A stretch of 64,000 nucleotides of DNA from assembly GCA_016713905.1 (NCBI GenBank), contig JADJOE010000003.1:2108001-2172000 (forward strand), given 5' to 3'. The notes beneath the pieces were generated by a model. The model searched no databases. It worked only from the letters and a program-made list of their open reading frames with translations, and was not told the DNA's origin. The position numbers and the translations under genes are program-made. Numbering within the stretch: the stretch's first letter is position 1; every line of letters starts with the position of its first letter. Source of the DNA: Candidatus Vicinibacter proximus. Lineage in GTDB: Bacteria; Bacteroidota; Bacteroidia; Chitinophagales; Saprospiraceae. Below, in pieces: positions 17,880-26,744 of this stretch.

Positions 17880-19115
17880 TTACTCAATCAATTGAAAACA
17901 CTGCAGAAAATAACCATCGCTGAAGTAAATTCGTTTGGTCAATGGATCATAAGTTGGGTCACTGATGTAGGTGTCAAAATATTCTTTACTTTCATTTGAT
18001 GAATCATATTCAATTAGCTTCTTACCATTGGATGCATCAAATATGTAAAGCCTTCTGTTGGAAAAAATGATTTTGCCGCCAATGCATCTGATTCCACCCA
18101 AAGCAACTCCCGGCACATCCGTCTTCCAATTTTCTTTTCCTGTCTTTTGATTCAAAGAAAATATATTGCCATTCCCTATTATAAAATATACATTTTGATC
18201 ATCAAATTCAAGATTTGAATTCGCCATGTACAAGCCGCCTTGTTTGTCTGAAAAGTCCCGTTTCCAGACGATCTCTCCATTTTCACTGTTAAAACAAAAA
18301 ATGGATCTTGAGCTGCAGGTAAATACAAGTCCATCTTTTATAAAGGTGGCCAATGAGTTGGGTTCTGTGTTTGGTTCCAGGTCTTCCTTAAACCAAACCA
18401 TTTCTGATTTGGTTAAATTGTAGCAAGCCATACTCATTACTTTCGGACTACTCCAATAGCCCGTCTTAAAATACAACAAGGTGTCCCCTACTTGATTAAT
18501 TTGAATGGCCGGTGGAAGCACCAGTGGATAAAAACCAGGTTTATCTTCAGAGAAATCGGCGTGGTAAATTTTCCTTTCAGAACCATTCTTCATGTTGACG
18601 ATGACTAAACTTTCTGTTTCGTCATTTTCCACATATCTAAAAAAGGCCAGCTCTTCCATTCGTGTGTATTCTAAGTAATGTCCACCCCGGCTGTGTACAT
18701 CAATGGACCAAATGGACTTACCAGTATTCATATCTATCCCATGTAAATTGCTGCCTGTATACATAAATATATTTTGATAAACTGGCATTATGGTTTGGGA
18801 CAAATTCATCATTTCTCCCTTTCTATCCGGGTAATGATCATCCCAACTCCAGCATGATTGACCGGAATCTTGTTTAAATGCCATAATATGATCATTAAGC
18901 AAACTCAACAAAATAGCATCACTTACCAATACTTTATCCTTATACAAAACTGGTGGAATGGACAGGCTTGTTTCCGGCCTTTTTGGAAGTAGAGTCTGCC
19001 AAACTAATTTAAGTTTGGTGGTTTCGGATCCTCCTGATGGAGGATCCGAAATAGTAGCTGGATCATCATCGCACGACATGGTCAACAACATCAATGCCAT
19101 CCAAATATTTTTCAT
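17880..19115 (-). CDS. PQQ-like beta-propeller lipoprotein, first copy
   Basis: 411 aa. The lipobox is MALMLLTMSC, then a short linker with SDPPSGGSE, then propeller blades such as GIDMNTGKSIW, CFNSENGEIVW and SLNQKTGKENW. It begins five bases after the stop of the lipase-like gene, which points to co-transcription and perhaps joint work at the outer membrane. It is a close paralogue of 16392-17627, identical over the last 30 or so residues apart from one change. The function is not known; a surface binding module is the family-based guess. Confidence 0.82.
   Translation of the reverse strand: MKNIWMALMLLTMSCDDDPATISDPPSGGSETTKLKLVWQTLLPKRPETSLSIPPVLYKDKVLVSDAILLSLLNDHIMAFKQDSGQSCWSWDDHYPDRKGEMMNLSQTIMPVYQNIFMYTGSNLHGIDMNTGKSIWSIDVHSRGGHYLEYTRMEELAFFRYVENDETESLVIVNMKNGSERKIYHADFSEDKPGFYPLVLPPAIQINQVGDTLLYFKTGYWSSPKVMSMACYNLTKSEMVWFKEDLEPNTEPNSLATFIKDGLVFTCSSRSIFCFNSENGEIVWKRDFSDKQGGLYMANSNLEFDDQNVYFIIGNGNIFSLNQKTGKENWKTDVPGVALGGIRCIGGKIIFSNRRLYIFDASNGKKLIEYDSSNESKEYFDTYISDPTYDPLTKRIYFSDGYFLQCFQLIE
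19034..19063 (-). other. In-gene hairpin near the lipoprotein start, copy 1
   Basis: A 13-bp stem with a four-base loop lies in the codons for SDPPSGGSE. The paralogue has a matching 13-bp stem at about 17534-17561 in which the outer pairs differ but remain paired. Confidence 0.6.
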
Positions 19116-19120
19116 ATACC

Positions 19121-20590
19121 TTATTTTTGCTTTGTTTTAAAAAAATGACCATATTTCCCTACAAACATCAAATCTGTTGTGGATCTTTTTGTATTTCTAT
19201 CATTCCTCATTTGTTGGTGATTACTGTACAATAGTTGATCTTTATATGAATTTGGAAAATCAATTGCAGAGCTCACAGGCACTACTCCATCTGATTCTTC
19301 TATCTCTTCAAATTCATAGTGATAGATTTCTTGATGGGAACAAAAATAATCCCAACTATTATTCTTCTTGTCACATTCCTCGAAATCAATCCCATAATAC
19401 ATGTCCTTTCTTCGTTCTGATCCATTTGCGTCATATTCAACACACATACAATAACTTTCCGTAACCACTTTATAATTTATACCTGAACCTATGATGATCT
19501 TCCATTTATTGTCAACGGTTTTAAACCAATCAAAGACCGCCCTGTTAGCATCAGCTTTCTTTTGGTAATCATTTTTAACTCCCCAGGCACCAAACCATCC
19601 CCCTGGATGCCACCACACTCCATCTAAAAATTCAACCCATTTCGTTTGGTTAACATATTTAATGTAATACTCATCTGAAATCTGATTAACCTTATCCACC
19701 ATATCCTGATCTTCATTTGCAGTGTACACAGGTACTGTCTCTGCTGAAGTTTTTAACCATTTCAACAAACGAAAAAATACAGGATCCTCTTCCACACCAT
19801 AAAAGGCTACATTGTTTTTTATTTTTGAATTAAACTCATTAAAAAATACCGGCTTTTGTTTATACTCATCGGTAATCGGTGACAAAAAATCAGCGGCAAA
19901 TGTTGGTGCCACGCCCGACACAAATTCGCAGGCGGGTTTGATGATCTTTTCTTTAATTTTTTCCGGATTGATCAGCAAATCGAGTAGAAAGTTGGATTCC
20001 ACAAATTCGGTCAGTTTCGAATTGGCAATATGCACACAACCCTCTTCCATTAGATCTACCATGTCATCCACATGCTGTAAAATAGGTGCTCCTCCATGTG
20101 GTGTTCCATAGGTAACAATACCTCCAAAGTAAGGATCTCCCTTTTGTGTATTTGTACGCTCCAAATCAGCCGCCCTCACTGCCAATCCCCCCTGTGAATG
20201 TGCAATCACAAAAGGTTTTAAGTGATCTTCTAATGGTCTGTTAACTCCTTCTGAATTCTTAATCGCATCCAACAATCCCTGTCCGGCGGATTTAAGACTG
20301 ATCTGAGGATATTCCGGAAATTCTGAATCTACCCAGTATTTAGTTTCAATATCGGGTCCCACCTTTTGCCAGGCCTTCAAGGCATCTCCTCCCAAACCAT
20401 GTACCCAAAAAATAGTGCGACAAGGATCTCCGGTACTTGGATTGTAGCAAGATTTTGGTCCCCCGGTTGGATTGTTAGGGTCATAAGGAACAGCTGACTC
20501 AGCTATCCCATAAACAGGTTGTGCTGTCAAAGTGCTCATCAGTAGGATGTTGATGCAAACAAATATACAAAAACAAATAAAAGTTCTCAT
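19121..20590 (-). CDS. Secreted alpha/beta hydrolase, lipase/PGAP1-like
   Basis: 489 aa with a signal peptide ending near TLTAQ. The oxyanion-side motif is FWVHGLGGDALKAW (about 61-74) and the nucleophile elbow is AHSQGG with Ser132, followed by VTYGTPHGGAP, all typical of lipase/PGAP1-like hydrolases. The rest of the chain is long and carries several cysteines (CMCVEYDANG and others), so extra loops or disulfides are likely. The catalytic His is probably in the C-terminal half but I cannot assign it. It lies between a T9SS-tailed protein gene (25 bases upstream) and a propeller lipoprotein (5 bases downstream), all on one strand. Confidence 0.75.
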   Translation of the reverse strand: MRTFICFCIFVCINILLMSTLTAQPVYGIAESAVPYDPNNPTGGPKSCYNPSTGDPCRTIFWVHGLGGDALKAWQKVGPDIETKYWVDSEFPEYPQISLKSAGQGLLDAIKNSEGVNRPLEDHLKPFVIAHSQGGLAVRAADLERTNTQKGDPYFGGIVTYGTPHGGAPILQHVDDMVDLMEEGCVHIANSKLTEFVESNFLLDLLINPEKIKEKIIKPACEFVSGVAPTFAADFLSPITDEYKQKPVFFNEFNSKIKNNVAFYGVEEDPVFFRLLKWLKTSAETVPVYTANEDQDMVDKVNQISDEYYIKYVNQTKWVEFLDGVWWHPGGWFGAWGVKNDYQKKADANRAVFDWFKTVDNKWKIIIGSGINYKVVTESYCMCVEYDANGSERRKDMYYGIDFEECDKKNNSWDYFCSHQEIYHYEFEEIEESDGVVPVSSAIDFPNSYKDQLLYSNHQQMRNDRNTKRSTTDLMFVGKYGHFFKTKQK

Positions 20591-20615
20591 AACTATTATA
20601 TTTTTTTTAAGTGAT

Positions 20616-21635
20616 TTAAAATTTTAAAACTTTCCTGCTGGTCTTATAACCGTTAAGGCTCAATTGAAGATAATAGAGTCCTGGAACCAAGTTTCCGGAA
20701 TAAATTTTTTCCTGATTTGTTCTGATTTCATACTCCTTGATCAGTTTCCCTGCCTGATTTAACAATTGCATTTTATAACTGAATTCCGGTTTATAATCAA
20801 CAATTGAAACATTCCAATTTCTGTTCAACTCATCATTGAATACCACAAAATCCAGTCCTTTCCCGCTCGATACGGATGTTCTTTGCAAAGCATTCTTAAG
20901 CTCACGGTTATTATAAAATTCATACGCATAACGTTTGATGATTTTATTCCAAAATCCCTTGTCGCCACTGTGAAATAAATATGGCTTAATGTTCTGAATT
21001 TCACAATCCACATATGCATTCCCAAGCTGGTAAAACTGGTGTTTTTCTGAGATCACTTCAACCCCATTTTCCTTAACCACATCGTAATAGTATAATTGAT
21101 TTTCATCCACCAATCGCGTCTGTTGCTCTCGGCCTATACGGTGCACGCCATCTGATATTTTATCGACACGGAAACCCTGAGCAATTAAATCATCTAAATT
21201 CTCTTTGGTTAGAAAAAGAAAATTACTCAAAAGTGTATTATCCGTTGGCAAGGTTTCCGCAGGTGGAATAATCTCAGACGTAATAAAATGCCCATTCAAG
21301 TCAAAAATATAAATCCTATTTTTTGTAACGATGGTAGTACCTATCTTGCTTAAATAGGAAACTGATTTTCTCTTTAAATGCGTAACAATTTTAACCTCGG
21401 AATAATCTTCCAGTAAATAAAGCTCTACAAAGTTTTCTTCATCCACTCCTTCCAAATTCTGTTTATCCAGAATTGTAAGGTTGGCATCCTTTGGAACGGT
21501 ATAAAACTCCCGATGTTTTTCCTTGTAGCTTAGTTTTTCAAGATACAGATTTGGCCTAAGTTCTTCAATAGTTTGGGTAAAAGTGGCTGTACAAAATAGT
21601 TGTACCAGCCAGAATAAAAAAATGTTCTTTTTCAT
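20616..21635 (-). CDS. Secreted protein with C-terminal sorting-like domain, function unknown
   Basis: 339 aa with a signal peptide (MKKNIFLFWLVQLFCTATF). The body has no domain I recognise. It is rich in short beta-like stretches such as VSYLSKIGTTIVTKNRIYIF. The end (SYKMQLLNQAGKLIKEYEIR...GLYYLQLSLNGYKTSRKVLKF in outline) looks like a T9SS type A sorting tail, though the usual YPNP opening is missing. It is the first gene of the cluster that continues with the lipase-like and propeller genes. Confidence 0.65.
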   Translation of the reverse strand: MKKNIFLFWLVQLFCTATFTQTIEELRPNLYLEKLSYKEKHREFYTVPKDANLTILDKQNLEGVDEENFVELYLLEDYSEVKIVTHLKRKSVSYLSKIGTTIVTKNRIYIFDLNGHFITSEIIPPAETLPTDNTLLSNFLFLTKENLDDLIAQGFRVDKISDGVHRIGREQQTRLVDENQLYYYDVVKENGVEVISEKHQFYQLGNAYVDCEIQNIKPYLFHSGDKGFWNKIIKRYAYEFYNNRELKNALQRTSVSSGKGLDFVVFNDELNRNWNVSIVDYKPEFSYKMQLLNQAGKLIKEYEIRTNQEKIYSGNLVPGLYYLQLSLNGYKTSRKVLKF

Positions 21636-21655
21636 GTGTTAAAAAATTAAAATAA

Positions 21656-21672
21656 GCCGGTGATCGGCACCG
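21656..21672. promoter_or_regulatory. GC-rich hairpin in the leader of the secreted-protein cluster
   Basis: CCGGTG and CACCGG pair around a five-base loop, 22 bases upstream of the ATG at 21635. A leader hairpin or part of a transcription start region is likely. Confidence 0.35.
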
Positions 21673-21830
21673 GTATCCGTCATAGTCGCTTCTTTTGCGT
21701 GGTGCGTTCTGAATTACCCACAGAACATAAAATGTCCATGTCGGATGAATTCCAACAAATATTTTTACCAAAAGGTGGTGTCCTAGATTATCCTAAATCA
21801 TGTTTTAATTTTATGTTCTCAAATAGTGTC

Positions 21831-21846
21831 ATGTTTGATCAAACAT
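21831..21846. promoter_or_regulatory. 16-bp perfect palindrome between divergent genes
   Basis: ATGTTTGATCAAACAT is fully self-complementary and lies in the 464-base gap between the secreted-protein cluster and NDH-2. The rest of that gap is AT-rich and shows no gene. It could be an operator; the regulator is unknown. Confidence 0.4.
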
Positions 21847-22099
21847 TTGGTGTTATAATTTCAAAGATAGTGAGAAAAATAAAACTGTCAAGTTTTTTGC
21901 AAAATATTTTTATTGCGTTTAAAATATTTTTTGTGATGATTCGAAGTTTGAAAATAAGGATAGGACAAACAACACCTGCTTTATTTTCCAGAATGCCTTA
22001 TATTATTATTCATTAAGCGTTGATTTTGTGAGGAGACAATTATTTATGATTGAACATTCTTACTAGTTTTCTCATTGATAAGTTAAATCATTTACTACC

Positions 22100-23377
22100 G
22101 TGCCACTCAACATTCCACAAAGTACCAAACCAAGACTCGTCATCATCGGTGCCGGATTCGCCGGATTCACCTTAGCACGAAAACTTGCCGGTAAAGACTA
22201 TCAGATTGTTCTGCTGGACAAAAATAATTACCATCAATTTCAACCGCTTTATTACCAGGTGGCCATGTCCGGTCTGGAACCCAGTTCGATTTGCTTCCCA
22301 CTGAGAAGAAGTTTTCAGGATGAAAAGGACTTTTATGTAAGAGTCGCCGAAGTAAATAAAATACTTCCGGAGGAAAATAAAATAGAAACCTCCATGGGCA
22401 TTATCCGATACGACCTACTTGTATTGGGCATGGGTGCCAAAACAAATTACTACGGTAATGCAGAATTTGAAGCCAACAGCATTCCTTTGAAATCTGTTTC
22501 TGAATCTCTATTTCTCAGAAATCAAATACTATCTGATCTTGAAAAAGCAGTAATGAGTCCCGAAGGCACCGATCTTTCGCCTTTGTTGGACATTGTCATT
22601 GTGGGCGGGGGACCAACCGGAGTTGAACTCGCAGGTGCATTAGCAGAAATGAAGCAACACGTGATTCCGAAAGATTATCCGGATCTGGATGCAAAAAAAA
22701 TGCATATCCATTTGATTCAGGGCGCGGACAGGCTTTTGCCGGGAATGTCTTTAAAGTCTTCTGACAAAGCCAAGAGTGATTTGGAGCAACTTGGTGTCAT
22801 ACTTTATTTAGACCAACAGGTAAAAAATATTTCTGATGGTAAGGTTATTTTGGATAATGGCTTTTGCATAAACGCGAATAAAGTGATTTGGGCTGCTGGC
22901 GTAAGCGCATCTGCTATACCCGGTCTGCCTGAATCCTCAATTTCCCGGAGTGGCAGAATTCTTACCGATGAATATTGCAGAGTTAGGGATACGAAAGATA
23001 TTTTCGCAATAGGTGATCTCGCACTGGTTAAAGCACAAAAATTTCCGAACGGACATCCTCAGGTAGCCCCCGCAGCCTTACAGCAAGCCAAATGGCTGGC
23101 CGGCTACTTGAGCAAAAAAATATCCACACCTTTCGAATATTTCGACAAAGGTAGTATGGCAACCATTGGGCGACATAAAGCGGTTGTGGACGTTGCAGGA
23201 AGACACATTAGTGGTTTCTTTGCCTGGATAATATGGTTGTTTGTCCATATCTACTATTTGATTGGTGTCAAAAATAAAATTATCGTATTGCTCAATTGGA
23301 TCTGGGGATATATTTTCTATGATCAGGCTTTACGCTTGCTGATCAAACCAAAAACTACGAAAAAAGAATTGGTTTAG
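22100..23377 (+). CDS. ndh: Type II NADH dehydrogenase (NDH-2)
   Basis: 425 aa, single-subunit flavoenzyme that moves electrons from NADH to quinone without pumping protons. FAD-binding dinucleotide fold: VIIGAGFAGFTLARKLAG near residue 12. The QFQPLYYQVAMSGLEPS region is diagnostic for NDH-2. The NADH-binding fold is IVIVGGGPTGVELAG near residue 165, and the second FAD motif is IFAIGDLALV. The C-terminus has hydrophobic stretches (FFAWIIWLFVHIYYLIGV and IIVLLNWIWGYIFY) that anchor it in the membrane. The start is GTG, as the conserved fold begins ten residues later. No operon partner. Confidence 0.9.
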   Translation: MPLNIPQSTKPRLVIIGAGFAGFTLARKLAGKDYQIVLLDKNNYHQFQPLYYQVAMSGLEPSSICFPLRRSFQDEKDFYVRVAEVNKILPEENKIETSMGIIRYDLLVLGMGAKTNYYGNAEFEANSIPLKSVSESLFLRNQILSDLEKAVMSPEGTDLSPLLDIVIVGGGPTGVELAGALAEMKQHVIPKDYPDLDAKKMHIHLIQGADRLLPGMSLKSSDKAKSDLEQLGVILYLDQQVKNISDGKVILDNGFCINANKVIWAAGVSASAIPGLPESSISRSGRILTDEYCRVRDTKDIFAIGDLALVKAQKFPNGHPQVAPAALQQAKWLAGYLSKKISTPFEYFDKGSMATIGRHKAVVDVAGRHISGFFAWIIWLFVHIYYLIGVKNKIIVLLNWIWGYIFYDQALRLLIKPKTTKKELV

Positions 23378-23437
23378 TTTGATTTCATTTCTCTCTACCA
23401 TAATACCAAGAATTAATTAGTCAGATTCTTTCCGATA

Positions 23438-23470
23438 TTGTGCATTGGTAAAAACCAAAGCTTATATTTG
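23438..23470 (+). promoter_or_regulatory. Candidate promoter of the double TonB-domain protein
   Basis: TTG at 23438-23440 and TATATTTG at 23463-23470 are 22 bases apart, as in Bacteroidota TTG/TAnnTTTG promoters. The ATG follows 18 bases later. Confidence 0.5.
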
Positions 23471-23488
23471 TATCAAACTCCACATCTG

Positions 23489-24487
23489 ATGAGATACTTT
23501 ATTTTCGCTCTACTATGCATCCTCTTACAATCTGCCGCTTTCACATTTAATCCATTGTACGCCCAATCCCAAAATGAAGACAGTGTAGGCTACCTCGCAG
23601 ATACTCTTGTGGTTACCAATCCAAAAAGTGGTCTGGAGGAAACACTGATTTCCAAAACCATCATTTACAATAAAGGAGGTGTGCCACCTGTTTTTAAAAG
23701 TTGTCTAAAGGATCCTAATCCAAGGGAATGCAATAAAAAAATTCTAAAGGAATGGAAATACAATAGGATGAATTATCCGGAAGCTGCAAAAGCTCAGAAA
23801 ATACAGGGTTTTGTTTATGCCAAGTATGTCGTGGATGCAAGTGGAAACATCGTCCGACCTGAAATACTTCAAGGCCTTGGAGGGGGTTGTAATGAGGAAG
23901 TGCTCAAATTTATTTCTTCCCTGCCACCCTATGCACCCGGCAAAAGAAATGGATTTGCGGTAGCTTATGAACTTAAGCTTGAAGTGAATTTTGAAAACCT
24001 GAATTCGATATCTGTAAATCCTGATTTTTCTGATCAAAATATGGTTAAAGAAAATCAGGATAGTGTGGGATTTATCATAGACACTATATATTCAATGGAC
24101 AGTATTACCGGATATGAAGAAGTACGAATTGTATATGAAGATGTATACAACAAAGCGGATGTGGAACCAATTTTTAAATCCTGCGGAAATGACCCTGATC
24201 CAAAAGAGTGCAGTAAAAAACTATTGCTGGATTCCATGTACAGGATCATTAAATATCCGGATACAGCCAGAGCACAAAAAATTCAAGGGGTGGTTTATGT
24301 AAAATACATTGTAAATACCCAGGGAAAAATAGTTTCACCAAGAATAACCCGGGGACTTGGTGGAGGCTGTGATGAAGAGGTCCTGCGTTTTCTCGCGATG
24401 CTGCCTCCATACATTCCAGCTAAAAGAAAAGGGATAAATGTTGCCTATGAAATCAACCTCCCGATCAAGTTTATTCTAAAAAAATAA
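23489..24487 (+). CDS. Exported protein with two TonB C-terminal-like domains
   Basis: 332 aa from ATG 23489, chosen because it opens a signal peptide ending near NPLYAQ. Two homologous halves each carry a TonB-C-like domain with AQKIQGxVYxKYxV and GLGGGCxEEVLRF, so an internal duplication is visible. There is no proline-rich linker, and the hydrophobic N-terminus looks cleaved rather than an anchor, so it is not a classical TonB. Related exported TonB-C proteins are common in Bacteroidota but their role is unclear. It is not next to a receptor or ExbB/ExbD. Confidence 0.75.
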   Translation: MRYFIFALLCILLQSAAFTFNPLYAQSQNEDSVGYLADTLVVTNPKSGLEETLISKTIIYNKGGVPPVFKSCLKDPNPRECNKKILKEWKYNRMNYPEAAKAQKIQGFVYAKYVVDASGNIVRPEILQGLGGGCNEEVLKFISSLPPYAPGKRNGFAVAYELKLEVNFENLNSISVNPDFSDQNMVKENQDSVGFIIDTIYSMDSITGYEEVRIVYEDVYNKADVEPIFKSCGNDPDPKECSKKLLLDSMYRIIKYPDTARAQKIQGVVYVKYIVNTQGKIVSPRITRGLGGGCDEEVLRFLAMLPPYIPAKRKGINVAYEINLPIKFILKK

Positions 24488-24526
24488 ATGTTCAATTGCT
24501 TTTTCGCATTTGTAATCTGGCATTTA

Positions 24527-24573
24527 TTTGAGATTGTTCAATATCCCTTACCTTTGCGGGCCTTTATTGGCCC
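24527..24573 (+). promoter_or_regulatory. Promoter and start-region hairpin of rfbA
   Basis: TTTG at 24527-24530 and TACCTTTG at 24549-24556 are separated by 18 bases, a clean Bacteroidota promoter. Directly after, GGGCC and GGCCC pair around a six-base loop (24558-24573), close to the expected transcription start. Confidence 0.65.
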
Positions 24574-24586
24574 AATATAAATAAAT

Positions 24587-25465
24587 ATGAAAGGAATTAT
24601 ACTTGCAGGCGGACAAGGAACCCGGCTTTATCCACTTACCCTTGCAATGAGCAAACAGTTGATGCCTGTTTACGACAAACCAATGATCTACTACCCCCTG
24701 TCCACACTAATGTTGGCAGGAATTCGTGAGATTTTAATTATTTCAACACCCCGGGATCTTCCACAATTCAAATCCCTGCTTGGAGACGGTTCGCATCTCG
24801 GAATTCGGTTAGAATACCAGGAGCAATTGGTTCCAAATGGTCTTGCACAAGCTTTTGTATTGGGAAAAGATTTCATCGGCAAGGATTCTGTCTGTCTTAT
24901 TCTTGGAGACAATATATTTTATGGTCATAAACTTCCTGAATTACTTCGAGAAAGTACAACTCCCGATGGAGGAATTGTTTTTGCCTATCCGGTAGCAGAT
25001 CCTGAACGCTATGGTGTGGTTGAATTTGATGAAAATCTACACGCCATCAGCATTGAAGAAAAACCTTTAGTGCCAAAATCCAATTACGCGGTTCCTGGAA
25101 TCTACTTTTATGACAATGAGGTGATCCACATCGCCGAAAACCTAAAACCCTCTGCCCGGGGTGAGTTCGAAATTACCGACGTCAATAAAACCTATCTAGA
25201 AAGAAACAAACTTAAAGTCGGGGTTTTGGGCCGTGGGGTTGCATGGTTGGACACAGGTACACATGAATCCCTGATGCAGGCTTCTCAGTTTATTCAGGTA
25301 ATCGAAGAACGCCAGGGTCTTAAAATCGGATGTTTGGAAGAAGTAGCTTACTTGATGAATTATATAGACCGTGTGGGTCTTGCCAGGGAAGCGGAAAAAT
25401 TAAAAAAAAGTATCTATGGCGAATATCTGCTTAAATTGCTCAAACTGACAGATCCAAAAGTCTGA
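24587..25465 (+). CDS. rfbA: Glucose-1-phosphate thymidylyltransferase
   Basis: 292 aa, full length. It makes dTDP-glucose from glucose-1-phosphate and dTTP, the first step to dTDP-rhamnose for polysaccharides. The nucleotide loop is GIILAGGQGTRLYPLT at residues 3-18, with the conserved SKQLMPVYDKPMIYYPLS next. EEKP near residue 165 and GRGVAWLDTGTHESL near residue 215 complete the family pattern. The other rml genes are not adjacent, so here it is a lone gene. A bacilliredoxin gene follows after 78 bases. Confidence 0.93.
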   Translation: MKGIILAGGQGTRLYPLTLAMSKQLMPVYDKPMIYYPLSTLMLAGIREILIISTPRDLPQFKSLLGDGSHLGIRLEYQEQLVPNGLAQAFVLGKDFIGKDSVCLILGDNIFYGHKLPELLRESTTPDGGIVFAYPVADPERYGVVEFDENLHAISIEEKPLVPKSNYAVPGIYFYDNEVIHIAENLKPSARGEFEITDVNKTYLERNKLKVGVLGRGVAWLDTGTHESLMQASQFIQVIEERQGLKIGCLEEVAYLMNYIDRVGLAREAEKLKKSIYGEYLLKLLKLTDPKV

Positions 25466-25543
25466 TCCCAAGATAGAACTTTTAATTTTTTTTGAAACAA
25501 AGAATGGCTTTCAAGCGTTAACTAAGCCAAAAATAATAAGATC

Positions 25544-25960
25544 ATGTACCCAATAGAACTAGTTAGGCCAATGGCTCAGGAATTAAATCAGGTTGGATTT
25601 GAAAGTCTTAACAGCCCTGAAGAAGTAGCTCAAAAATTACAAGGTAATCAAGGCACCACCTTGCTTGTAGTTAATTCAGTATGCGGATGCGCAGCAGCAA
25701 ATGCTCGTCCTGGGGTCAGAATAGCGCTTGGCCAGGAAAAGAAACCAGATCATCTGGTTACTGTTTTTGCAGGTGTGGATACTGCAGCTACAGCTAAAGC
25801 TCGCGAATTCTTATTGCCTTATCCTCCATCCTCTCCTGCGATTGCATTGATAAAAGATGGAAAATTGGTTCATATGTTGGAGCGTCACCACATCGAAGGT
25901 AGGTCTGCACAAATGATAGCCGACAACCTTGTTTCTGCTTTTAATATGTATTGCAATTAA
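25544..25960 (+). CDS. Bacilliredoxin, YphP/YqiW family
   Basis: 138 aa. The family hallmark CGC motif stands in VVNSVCGCAAANARPG, and the rest (VFAGVDTAATAKAREFL, SPAIALIKDGKLVHMLERH) matches BrxA/BrxB bacilliredoxins. They remove bacillithiol, or another low-molecular thiol, from oxidised proteins in the cytoplasm. Bacillithiol is known in some Bacteroidota, which fits. The name BrxA is shared with a BREX phage-defence gene, but this protein is unrelated to that. A hypothetical exported gene follows after nine bases. Confidence 0.88.
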   Translation: MYPIELVRPMAQELNQVGFESLNSPEEVAQKLQGNQGTTLLVVNSVCGCAAANARPGVRIALGQEKKPDHLVTVFAGVDTAATAKAREFLLPYPPSSPAIALIKDGKLVHMLERHHIEGRSAQMIADNLVSAFNMYCN

Positions 25961-25969
25961 TTCTACCCG

Positions 25970-26581
25970 ATGCACATAAAATTTATATTGGTTTTAGTTG
26001 GTTTTATATTCTGTATATCGACTGCAAGGTCTTCAGTACTTACAGATTCCATAATCAAGTATAAGCCCCTTTATACCAAAAAAGAACTCAAAAAGGAAGC
26101 GAAAGACATTAAAGAATTTGGAAAATTGGTCAAGGACTTTTCCAAGACTTCAAAGTCGGATAATATCGATTACCTCAATTCCAAATTGGAAAAGCTCAAA
26201 GTTCGAATGAATGAAGAACATCAGGAATTGAATGCCCGTATTTCTGCACGAACTCGACGCATTAAGCCTGCTAAAATAAACCGGGACAGTCTAAGTGAAA
26301 CAGAATTACCCAAAGGTTATAATACCAATATTGGTGGCCAGATTGTAAACGCGAACAAATCTGAAATTATGGAAAAAAGGTCTGAGACTGAAATTCTTCT
26401 GAAATACAGTAAGATCCTTAGTAAAGAAAATGCCATCGTTCGCAAATTGAAAAACGTTACAGAATTAACCAAGGACACACCATCAAGAACCATAGAAGAA
26501 ATAATTTCAGACAGCAATGATTTCGTAGCCTCCATGAAAGAAGAACTTGCCTTGATGACCAAAGAAAAAGGTAAAAAATAA
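25970..26581 (+). CDS. Exported coiled-coil protein, function unknown
   Basis: 203 aa. The N-terminus is a signal peptide (FILVLVGFIFCISTARSS). The remainder is lysine/glutamate rich and predicted helical, with long stretches of charged heptad-like pattern (KKELKKEAKDIKEFGKLVKD; EILLKYSKILSKENAIVRKL). I recognise no family. It starts nine bases after the bacilliredoxin stop, so co-transcription is likely although a shared role is not evident. Confidence 0.55.
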   Translation: MHIKFILVLVGFIFCISTARSSVLTDSIIKYKPLYTKKELKKEAKDIKEFGKLVKDFSKTSKSDNIDYLNSKLEKLKVRMNEEHQELNARISARTRRIKPAKINRDSLSETELPKGYNTNIGGQIVNANKSEIMEKRSETEILLKYSKILSKENAIVRKLKNVTELTKDTPSRTIEEIISDSNDFVASMKEELALMTKEKGKK

Positions 26582-26744
26582 GCCCAAGTTATACGCAAGA
26601 TTTAACCCATTTTTTTCTTTCCCAATTTTGCAATTTGCAAAATCAAGTTGCTTTTTGAAGGAAATATAAGTTCTGATAAGAACTTTAAACGCGCATTGAG
26701 AATATCCCACTAAAGATAACAATGCATTTTCATCCATCCAATTT

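Noticed and set aside
25544..25960. BREX phage-defence gene brxA
   Set aside because: Shares only the name; the CGC motif and length identify a bacilliredoxin.
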